Source of the DNA: Comamonadaceae bacterium
GTDB taxonomy: Bacteria > Pseudomonadota > Gammaproteobacteria > Burkholderiales > Burkholderiaceae_C
Reading direction: 5' to 3'
NCBI GenBank assembly: GCA_027483665.1
Contig: JAIXUC010000005.1
Location: forward strand, 1 to 64,000
DNA: 64,000 nt
This document shows, in pieces, positions 57,505 to 64,000 of this stretch. The position numbers and the translations under genes were made by a program. Every line of letters begins with the position of its first letter. Within the stretch, counting starts at the first letter, position 1. The notes beneath the pieces were generated by a model. It ran no database searches and had not been told where the DNA came from. It was given only the letters and a program-made list of their open reading frames with translations.

Positions 57505-58373
57505 GCACAGAAGCCAGCGCTGGCTCCAAGCCCTTGATTGCACCTGAAGCACTGGTTGCGGCAACAGCAGTGTCTGGCAGCGTGCCATCAGCGACCCAGC
57601 ACCGTGCAACGGTGATGGCCGTCACCAGTGGCAAAGGCGGGGTCGGCAAGACCTTCGTTTCTGCCAACGTCGCCGCTGCGCTTGCCAAGCGCGGGCTGCG
57701 CGTGTTGGTGCTCGACGCCGATTTGGGCCTGGCCAATTTGGACGTGGTGCTCAACCTTCACCCCAAGATCACGCTGCACGATGTCTTTACCGGCAAGGCC
57801 AAGCTGGAAGAAGCGGTGCTTCGGGCCCCTGGTGGTTTTCATGTGCTGTTGGCGGGGTCCGGTTTGGTGGAGTACTCCAGACTGACAACCGAAGTACGTG
57901 ACCAGTTTCAGCGTGTTATCCAGCAACTCATGCCAAGTTACGACATCGTGCTGCTCGATACAGGAGCAGGCATTTCCGATGTCGTTTTGTACGCCGTATC
58001 ACTGGCTGATGAAGTCTTGCTGGTGGTCACGCCAGAGCCGACCTCTCTGACAGACGCGTATGCCACCATCAAAGTGCTGGCCTCGCAGCAAAACCGTCAG
58101 CAGATTCGAATGATCATCAACCAGACCCTCAAAATGGGCGACGGGCGTCTCATCACCGCGCAGCTGCAGCGGGTCGTTGACCGGTTTGTGAGTGGACAGG
58201 CCGGTGCCCTGGTCAAGTTGGTTCATATGGGTGACATCCCATCCGACAACGCTGTGCGTGAGGCGCTACAGCGCCGCCAATTGCTGTTCACAACCCAACC
58301 TGGTTCTCCACCAGCTTTGGCTCTGGCGGCGCTCGCGGGACGCCTACAAGAAGTGGCTGCACGCTGGGCCTGA
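57501..58373 (+). CDS. MinD/FlhG-like P-loop ATPase
   Basis: A 290-residue deviant-Walker ATPase. Walker A is GKGGVGKT (44-51), followed by LDADLGLANLDVVL and LLDTGAGISDVVL. The C-terminal IPSDNAVREALQRRQLL and an amphipathic end resemble FlhG/FleN/YlxH, which count and place flagella. However, the 35-residue N-terminal extension is Ala/Ser-rich and lacks the DQAxxLR-type motif by which FlhG stimulates FlhF, and no flagellar gene is nearby. It is translationally coupled to a diguanylate cyclase gene. It may position another polar complex or link c-di-GMP to cell division. Confidence 0.86.
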   Translation: MSTEASAGSKPLIAPEALVAATAVSGSVPSATQHRATVMAVTSGKGGVGKTFVSANVAAALAKRGLRVLVLDADLGLANLDVVLNLHPKITLHDVFTGKAKLEEAVLRAPGGFHVLLAGSGLVEYSRLTTEVRDQFQRVIQQLMPSYDIVLLDTGAGISDVVLYAVSLADEVLLVVTPEPTSLTDAYATIKVLASQQNRQQIRMIINQTLKMGDGRLITAQLQRVVDRFVSGQAGALVKLVHMGDIPSDNAVREALQRRQLLFTTQPGSPPALALAALAGRLQEVAARWA

Positions 58374-58387
58374 GTGCCTGCGGCAAT

Positions 58388-59518
58388 CTAGCCTACGCGT
58401 ACGCGATTGCGGCCCAGTCTTTTGGCATCGTGCAAGGCCAAGTCAGCTGCCTTGTACAAGTTATCCAACCCCCCCGGCTGAGTGGCGGCAAGGCCAATGC
58501 TGACGGTGATGTTCAGGGGGCGTATGCCATCCATAACGGGGCTCAACGCTACCGCCTTTCTGATTTTTTCAGCCAAGGGCTCGGCAGCGGCCAAGGTGGT
58601 CTGCGGCAGGAGCACGATGAACTCTTCGCCCCCCAGCCGAGCGATCAGATCGGTCGATCGAAGGCTTCGCTGAAGCAAGGCTGCCATTTCCTTCAATACC
58701 AAGTCACCCGACTGCGTACCGAAGCGCTGGTTGACACGCCGGAAGTTGTCAATGTCTGCGATGAACACACAGGTCGGCAGGCTGTAGCGCTGCGCTCGAG
58801 CAAGTTCCATGTCGGCCAGTTGCGCAAAAGCGCGGCGGTTGTATAGCCCGGTCAGCGAGTCGTGGCGCGACAAGAATTCCACCTCATGTTGCTTGGCCGC
58901 CAAGGCCTCGCTCGTCACTTCAAGCTGCCTTTGGAGCAAAGCCGAAGTTTGAAAACGCCGCCACCCTACAAGGCACAGAAACGCTGCCAGCAGAGCCGGA
59001 GCCCAGGTCGGCTCAATTGCCACAGGGCTGACACCCCAAAGCAGCCAGATCGCCAACATCGGCACCGCTGTGTGAGGTGCAATCTTCAGGCTGGCTGCCG
59101 CGGCGCACACCAGCCACGGCACCCACTGCGCAAGCCAGCCAGAGGTTTGGGTCCATGTCGAAACCGACCCTAATGCGATGGCATAGGCGAGCAAGACGCC
59201 TAGCAACACGGGTCCAAGCCAACGCCAAGGCGGCACACCAGAACGGTAGAAGCTGCCCCTGAACCCCAGGCCGCCCAGTGCGGCAGCAACGCCAACATGC
59301 ATGCCAGCCCAGACAAGGCTGCCCGCGGTCATGGCTTGCCAGCCCATGTAGAGCGTGGGGGCGGCGGATGCAGCACAGAGCCATGTAACGCGCTGGGCAT
59401 TCACCGAGGCTGCCGCCGGAGTGACTTCGGGTGAAGCTGTGAAAAAAGCCATCGCCCTCATCGCAGCCGTCGGGCTCGGCATGTCCAACATGCTGGGCGG
59501 GCGAGGATCTGGGCTCAT
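58388..59518 (-). CDS. Membrane-bound GGDEF diguanylate cyclase
   Basis: A 376-residue protein. Five or six hydrophobic helices span about residues 45-185, then a coiled-coil-like linker (about 190-215) leads to a GGDEF domain. The active-site motif is GGEEF (296-300) with an RSTD I-site at 287-290, so catalysis and product inhibition are both expected. The membrane part has no recognised sensor name. The gene converges on the MinD-like ATPase gene with 14 bp between stops. Two further in-frame ATGs lie within the first 22 codons. Confidence 0.9.
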   Translation of the reverse strand: MSPDPRPPSMLDMPSPTAAMRAMAFFTASPEVTPAAASVNAQRVTWLCAASAAPTLYMGWQAMTAGSLVWAGMHVGVAAALGGLGFRGSFYRSGVPPWRWLGPVLLGVLLAYAIALGSVSTWTQTSGWLAQWVPWLVCAAAASLKIAPHTAVPMLAIWLLWGVSPVAIEPTWAPALLAAFLCLVGWRRFQTSALLQRQLEVTSEALAAKQHEVEFLSRHDSLTGLYNRRAFAQLADMELARAQRYSLPTCVFIADIDNFRRVNQRFGTQSGDLVLKEMAALLQRSLRSTDLIARLGGEEFIVLLPQTTLAAAEPLAEKIRKAVALSPVMDGIRPLNITVSIGLAATQPGGLDNLYKAADLALHDAKRLGRNRVRVG

Positions 59519-59591
59519 GTGAGATGAGGCTCTTGGAGGGAGTGTGATCTCGAAGAGGCCGCAACCAACGGCTGGTCACGGGTCAATCACT

Positions 59592-59676
59592 TGGTGCCGA
59601 GGGTCGGACTCGAACCGACACGCCTTTCGGCGGGGGATTTTGAGTCCCCTGCGTCTACCAATTTCACCACCCCGGC
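59592..59676 (-). tRNA. tRNA-Leu (anticodon CAA)
   Basis: On the minus strand the gene begins GCCGGGG and ends with the complementary CCTCGGC, then A and an encoded CCA. The anticodon stem is GGGGA/TCCCC around the loop CTCAAAA, giving anticodon CAA for UUG. A long variable arm (CGCC-GAAA-GGCG) marks a class II tRNA-Leu, and TTCGAAC lies in the T-loop. Confidence 0.96.
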
Positions 59677-59717
59677 AAGGGCTCAGAAGAGTCAGAAATT
59701 ATGGCACAGTGCCATGG

Positions 59718-60620
59718 ATGAACTACCCCACCATCGAAGAAGCGGTCGGGCGCACGCCCTTGGCGAGGCTGCAGCGTCTGGCTCGCAGCGCTTGCGAAGA
59801 AAGAGGCAATGTCCTGCTTGGAAAGCTCGAAGGGAACAACCCGGCTGGCTCTGTGAAGGACCGGCCCGCTTTGTCGATGATTGCGCGCGCCCAAGAGCGC
59901 GGAGAAATCAAACCTGGCGACACACTGATAGAAGCAACGTCGGGAAACACTGGAATTGCTCTGGCGATGGCTGCCGCCATCAAAGGCTACCGCATGGTGT
60001 TGATCATGCCCGAGGACCTGTCGGTGGAACGTGCGCAAACTATGAAGGCGTTTGGAGCAGAACTCATCCTCACGCCGAAAAGTGGCGGCATGGAGTACGC
60101 GCGGGACTTGGCCCAACAAATGCAGCTATCTGGCAAGGGCAGGGTGTTGGATCAGTTTGCCAATGCCGACAACCCGCATGCCCACTTCGAAACCACGGGC
60201 CCTGAAATTTGGGAGCAGACCAAGGGACAAGTCACGCATTTTGTGAGCGCCATGGGGACCACCGGCACCATCACGGGCGTGTCGCGCTTTCTGAAGCAAA
60301 AGAACCCGGAGATCCGCATCATTGGAGCGCAGCCGGCGGAAGGTTCACGAATTCCTGGCATTCGCAAGTGGCCCGCGGAATACATGCCCAAGATCTATGA
60401 CCCTACCCATGTTGATGAGCTTGTGCAGGTGACGCAGTCAGACGCAGAAGACATGTGCCGGCGCATGGCGCGTGAAGAGGGCATCTTTGCCGGCATATCT
60501 GCCGCTGGTGCTTGCTGGGTGGCTCAGCAAGTGGCCGCCAGCGTGAGCAACGCGACGATCGTGTTCATCGTTTGCGATCGGGGTGACCGCTACCTCTCAA
60601 CAGGCGTCTTCCCCGCCTGA
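59718..60620 (+). CDS. cysM: Cysteine synthase B
   Basis: A 300-residue pyridoxal-phosphate enzyme that makes cysteine from O-acetylserine (or O-phosphoserine) and sulfide or thiosulfate. The PLP lysine is Lys47 in NNPAGSVKDRPA, a CysM-type sequence, and the phosphate-binding loops are EATSGNTGIA and GTTGTI. The PAEGSRIPGIRKWP segment is also CysM-like. The ATG at 59718 is used because the first conserved residues follow directly; no strong ribosome site is seen. tusA lies 36 bp downstream, so sulfur metabolism genes are grouped. Confidence 0.94.
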   Translation: MNYPTIEEAVGRTPLARLQRLARSACEERGNVLLGKLEGNNPAGSVKDRPALSMIARAQERGEIKPGDTLIEATSGNTGIALAMAAAIKGYRMVLIMPEDLSVERAQTMKAFGAELILTPKSGGMEYARDLAQQMQLSGKGRVLDQFANADNPHAHFETTGPEIWEQTKGQVTHFVSAMGTTGTITGVSRFLKQKNPEIRIIGAQPAEGSRIPGIRKWPAEYMPKIYDPTHVDELVQVTQSDAEDMCRRMAREEGIFAGISAAGACWVAQQVAASVSNATIVFIVCDRGDRYLSTGVFPA

Positions 60621-60656
60621 GTGCTTACAATTTTTGGCTTTATCAAGGACATTGGC

Positions 60657-60884
60657 ATGAGCGCATCACGTGAAATCGACACCCGCGGCCTGAATTGCCC
60701 GTTGCCGATTCTCAAGGCAAAGAAGGCGTTGACCGACATGCAAAGCGGGCAATTGCTGCGCGTGGTGTCTACGGACGCCGGCTCTGTGCGCGATTTCCAA
60801 GCTTTTGCTCGACAGACCGGCAATGAGTTGATCGAACAAAGCAGTGGGGCCGGGGAGTTTGTTCACGTCTTGCGCAGACGCTAA
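60657..60884 (+). CDS. tusA: TusA/SirA-family sulfurtransferase
   Basis: A 75-residue protein of the TusA family, which passes sulfur as a persulfide for tRNA thiolation or other sulfur trafficking. The conserved Cys-Pro motif is CPLPILKAKKAL with Cys14, preceded by DTRGLN. AAGGA lies seven bases before the ATG. It follows cysM by 36 bp and is probably co-transcribed. The stop is seven bases from the end of convergent valS. Confidence 0.93.
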   Translation: MSASREIDTRGLNCPLPILKAKKALTDMQSGQLLRVVSTDAGSVRDFQAFARQTGNELIEQSSGAGEFVHVLRRR

Positions 60885-60891
60885 AGGCGCA

Positions 60892-63825
60892 TCAGCCCAG
60901 CCGAGTTCTTTGGGCTTGAAGTTTGACCAGTGTGTCCGCGAAAGTGGTTTGTCGTTGCCGCTCCTGCGCGATGACGGAGGCTGGCGCTTTGGCTACGAAC
61001 GCTTCATTGCTCAACTTGGCCACGGTTTTGTCCAATTCCCCCTGCAAGCGGGCCACTTCCTTGTCGATGCGGGCGCGCTCCGCATCAACATCCACCTCGA
61101 CAAACAAGCACAACTTGGCGTCGCCCACCACAGCCACTGGCGCTGCACCGGCGGCCTGCGCCCAAGCTGCTTCGTCGTCGAACACCCGAAGGTCAGACAG
61201 CTTGGCCAAGGCCTTCAACACCGCTGCGTTCGACTGCAAAAAGACGGCGTCGCCCAGGGCATAGAGCGGCAAGCGCACGGCTGGCGACACGCCCATTTCG
61301 CCGCGCAAGTTGCGGCACACATCCACCAACGCCTTCAGCCGCTGCACGTTGGCGACGGCCACGGGGTCGATCTTCTGCGGTTGGGCTTGCGGGTAGCGTG
61401 CCAAGCTCACCGAATCGCCAGCCATGCCCGCCACGGGCGCTACCTTCTGCCAGAGCGCCTCGGTGATGAAGGGAATGATGGGGTGCGTCAAGCGCAGCAC
61501 AGCTTCGAGCACGCGGATAAGCGTGCGGCGGGTGGCACGCTGCTGTGCCGCATCACCACTCTGGATTTGCACCTTCGCGATCTCCAGATACCAGTCACAA
61601 AACTCGTTCCAGACAAAGTCGTAGAGGGTGTTGGCGACATGGTCCAAACGGTACTCTGCGAAGCCCTTATCCACATCAGCCTCGACCTGCTGCAGCACCG
61701 ACACGATCCACCGGTCGGGTGCGCTGAAGTTCAGGTAGCCCCCAGGTCCACAAGCGCCGGCTTCGTGTTCTGCCAGCCCGCAGTCGTGGCCTTCGCAGTT
61801 CATCAAGACAAAGCGCGTGGCATTCCAGAGCTTGTTGCAGAAGTTGCGATAGCCCTCGCAGCGCTTGCTGTCGAAATTGATGCTGCGTCCCAGGCTAGCC
61901 AAGGCTGCAAACGTGAAGCGCAACGCGTCTGCGCCGTAGGCCGGTATACCTTCTGGAAACTCTTTTTCGGTCGCCTTTCGCACGGTGGGCGCGGTTTCAG
62001 GCTTGCGCAGGCCGGTGGTGCGCTTGTCCAGCAACAAGCCCAATTCAATGCCGTCGATCAAGTCGACGGGGTCGAGCACATTGCCTTCGGACTTGCTCAT
62101 CTTCTTGCCCTGCGCATCGCGCACAAGGCCGTGGATGTAGACATGGCGAAACGGCACGCGCCCGGTGAAGTGCGTGGTCATCATGATCATCCGGGCTACC
62201 CAGAAAAAGATGATGTCGTAGCCAGTCACCAGCACTGAGCTGGGCAGATAGAGGTTGTAGTCGTCGGCGGCCGAATCGGTCTGATTGGGCCAGCCCATGG
62301 TGCTGAAGGGCACCAGCGCAGACGAATACCAAGTGTCGAGCACGTCAGGGTCGCGCTGCAGCACTGCGTGCGCGCCTGCTTGCGCCTGCGCATCGGCCTG
62401 CGTGCGAGCCACAAACACGCGCCCTTGTTCGTCGTACCAAGCTGGAATTTGGTGACCCCACCACAGTTGGCGGCTGATGCACCAGTCTTGGATGTTGTTC
62501 ATCCATTGGTCGTAGGTGTTGACCCAGTTCTCGGGCACAAAGCGCACTTGTCCGCTGTGCACAGCGTCAATGGCCTTTTGCGCAATGCTTTTTCCCGTGG
62601 GGTCTTGGTCGCTCACCTTGTTGACGGCGACGAACCATTGATCGGTGAGCATGGGTTCGACCACTTGGCCCGTTCGCGCGCAGATAGGCAGCATCAGCTT
62701 GTGCGGTTTGATGTCCTGCATCAGACCCAGGGTCTGCAGGTCGCGAACCACGGCCTTGCGGGCCTCGAAGCGGTCCAGGCCGCGGTAGGCCTCTGGGCCT
62801 TGGTCGTTGATGCGCGCATCCAGCGTGAAGATGGTGATCAGGGGCAGGCCGTGGCGCTGGGCGCAGGCGTAGTCATTGAAATCATGGGCGCCCGTGATCT
62901 TGACGCACCCAGAGCCGAAGGCGGGGTCTACGAAAGCGTCGGCAATGATGGGAATTTGCCGGTCGCACAGCGGCAGATCGACCACTTGACCAACCAGGTG
63001 TTGGTAGCGGGCGTCATCTGGGTGAACTGCCAGTGCGCCGTCGGCCAGCATGGTTTCAGGCCGGGTGGTGGCAATCGTCATGCCGCGCTGCAGCTGGCCG
63101 TCGATGGCTTGCGGACCCGCGGAAAACGGGTACGTGATGTAGTGCATGCGGCCTTCGGCCTCGGTGCTCTCGACTTCCAGGTCGGAGACCGCGCTCTTGA
63201 GCACGGGGTCCCAGTTGACCAGCCGTTTGCCGCGATAAATCAAACCCTGCTCGTAGAGCCGAACGAAGGTTTCTGTGACCACGCCCGAGAGCTTCGGGTC
63301 CATGGTGAAGTACTCGCGATCCCAGTCGACGCTATCGCCCATGCGGCGCATCTGCGTGGTGATGGTGTGGCCCGATTGTTCTTTCCACTCCCACACACGA
63401 GCGACAAAGTTCTTGCGCGCTTCTTCTGGCGTGGGGCCCATGTTGTGCCGGCTAAGCCCTTGGGCCTGCAACTGCCGCTCGACCACGATTTGAGTGGCTA
63501 TGCCCGCATGGTCGGTACCGGGCACCCAGGTGGTGTTGTGGCCCCGCATGCGGTGGTAGCGCGTGAGCGCATCCATGATGGTTTGATTGAACGCATGCCC
63601 CATGTGCAGCGTGCCTGTGACATTGGGCGGCGGCAGCTGGATGGAGAACGATGGTGCGTTCGCGTCCGGCACGCCGGAGCCGCGGATCCCGGACTTACCG
63701 TAGCCCCTTTGCTCCCAAGTGGGGCCCCAATGCGCTTCGATGGCGGCGGGCTCGAATGACTTCGCCAAGGCATTCAGCCCAGGTTGGTCTGGCAGGGTGC
63801 TGGGGGCCGGGGTGGGTGCTGTCAT
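60892..63825 (-). CDS. valS: Valyl-tRNA synthetase
   Basis: A 977-residue class I tRNA synthetase. The HIGH-like motif is [16 protein letters not shown], the KMSKS loop [13 protein letters not shown], and the editing domain has [11 protein letters not shown]-terminal coiled coil (about 910-975) is a ValS hallmark. The ATG at 63825 ([14 protein letters not shown]) is chosen because [14 protein letters not shown] follows soon; an in-frame upstream start at 63924 would add an Arg/Ser/Pro-rich leader. It converges on tusA with seven bases between. Confidence 0.97.
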   Translation of the reverse strand: MTAPTPAPSTLPDQPGLNALAKSFEPAAIEAHWGPTWEQRGYGKSGIRGSGVPDANAPSFSIQLPPPNVTGTLHMGHAFNQTIMDALTRYHRMRGHNTTWVPGTDHAGIATQIVVERQLQAQGLSRHNMGPTPEEARKNFVARVWEWKEQSGHTITTQMRRMGDSVDWDREYFTMDPKLSGVVTETFVRLYEQGLIYRGKRLVNWDPVLKSAVSDLEVESTEAEGRMHYITYPFSAGPQAIDGQLQRGMTIATTRPETMLADGALAVHPDDARYQHLVGQVVDLPLCDRQIPIIADAFVDPAFGSGCVKITGAHDFNDYACAQRHGLPLITIFTLDARINDQGPEAYRGLDRFEARKAVVRDLQTLGLMQDIKPHKLMLPICARTGQVVEPMLTDQWFVAVNKVSDQDPTGKSIAQKAIDAVHSGQVRFVPENWVNTYDQWMNNIQDWCISRQLWWGHQIPAWYDEQGRVFVARTQADAQAQAGAHAVLQRDPDVLDTWYSSALVPFSTMGWPNQTDSAADDYNLYLPSSVLVTGYDIIFFWVARMIMMTTHFTGRVPFRHVYIHGLVRDAQGKKMSKSEGNVLDPVDLIDGIELGLLLDKRTTGLRKPETAPTVRKATEKEFPEGIPAYGADALRFTFAALASLGRSINFDSKRCEGYRNFCNKLWNATRFVLMNCEGHDCGLAEHEAGACGPGGYLNFSAPDRWIVSVLQQVEADVDKGFAEYRLDHVANTLYDFVWNEFCDWYLEIAKVQIQSGDAAQQRATRRTLIRVLEAVLRLTHPIIPFITEALWQKVAPVAGMAGDSVSLARYPQAQPQKIDPVAVANVQRLKALVDVCRNLRGEMGVSPAVRLPLYALGDAVFLQSNAAVLKALAKLSDLRVFDDEAAWAQAAGAAPVAVVGDAKLCLFVEVDVDAERARIDKEVARLQGELDKTVAKLSNEAFVAKAPASVIAQERQRQTTFADTLVKLQAQRTRLG

Positions 63826-63936
63826 GTTGCGTCTGTTGCGCCAGGTGCTGGCTGGTCTGAGGTTCCCGCGTGGCGGGCAACTTGGGCTGCGGCTTGGCGA
63901 TGCACCGCGTGCTTCGACCACCAAAACCGCCTGATT

Positions 63937-64000
63937 TTAGGTCTCGGCTGTACCGTGCCGTGGCCTGCCCTGCATGGCCTCTTGGGCGATGGCCAGGCAG
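63937..64000 (-). CDS. Possible 3' end of an unidentified minus-strand gene
   Basis: On the minus strand a frame enters from the right edge and reads CLAIAQEAMQGRPRHGTAET, then TAA at 63937-63939. Twenty codons cannot be assigned to a family. Direction and position (112 bp upstream of valS) are compatible with a co-directional neighbour of valS. Confidence 0.3.
   Translation of the reverse strand, partial: CLAIAQEAMQGRPRHGTAET

Noticed and set aside
59592-59676. tRNA-Leu as an attachment site for an integrated element
   Set aside because: No integrase, no repeated 3' tRNA fragment and only housekeeping genes on both sides.

Overview
The window is 64 kb of GC-rich bacterial chromosome. Gene content, gene order and protein motifs (ftsK-lolA-rarA, ileS-lspA, recJ beside an RpfE-type gene, a DUF3422 protein, Bug-type solute receptors, livHMGF) point to a betaproteobacterium of the order Burkholderiales, most likely Comamonadaceae. 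The family is an inference from gene families; no marker was searched against a database. The region is mostly housekeeping and envelope genes. I see no integrase, transposase, prophage, CRISPR array or plasmid gene.

Layout. 1-403 holds no convincing gene but has three 65-bp tandem repeats. 404-9508 (all minus strand) is a long co-directional run: rpfE-like, recJ, a YciV-type PHP phosphatase, an EamA permease, a YciO/Sua5-like protein, trpS, a GAF/HD-GYP protein and a nicotinamidase-like hydrolase. 9686-11699 (plus) is lolC-lolD. 11733-13444 is a divergent pair of regulators: an IscR-like Rrf2 protein that lacks its iron-sulfur ligands, and nhaR. Palindromes lie between them. 13480-17542 (minus) encodes a trypsin-like protease followed by MoxR, DUF58 and VWA proteins. 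17628-27309 (plus) holds tatD, a spermidine-synthase-like gene, a stand-alone GspE-type ATPase, tctBA, and a coupled DUF3422 / gamma-glutamyltransferase-like / EamA trio.

27345-29117 (minus) is an SH3-domain protein plus an M48 metalloprotease. Next come an atypical SDR, another EamA permease, a quinone oxidoreductase and a two-domain Nudix protein. 33069-37619 (minus) is ribF, ileS and lspA. 37786-41624 (plus) holds an HNH endonuclease, purN, an rsmB-type methyltransferase and a fatty-acid desaturase, closed by a strong bidirectional terminator. 41727-43320 (minus) is rpmG, rpmB and trxB. 43395-48453 (plus) is a Crp/Fnr regulator and ftsK-lolA-rarA. 48707-52262 (plus) is livHMGF. 52272-54499 (minus) holds a Bug receptor and a ferredoxin-reductase. 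The right end has an epimerase, a degenerate HtrA-like protein, a GGDEF + MinD-like ATPase bicistron, a membrane GGDEF protein, tRNA-Leu(CAA), cysM, tusA and valS.

How the genes work together. Envelope biogenesis is a theme: LolC/LolD and LolA form most of the lipoprotein-sorting route, LspA processes prolipoproteins, and FtsK acts at division. Cyclic-di-GMP signalling appears three times (HD-GYP at 1299, GGDEF at 56737 and 58388). The best candidate for an undescribed system is the translationally coupled GGDEF + MinD/FlhG-like ATPase pair at 56737-58373. It has no flagellar neighbours and is flanked by a protease-like protein without its catalytic His and Asp and by a second, membrane-bound GGDEF. 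Other candidates are the ligand-less IscR homologue with its palindromic intergenic region and the DUF3422-GGT-exporter trio.
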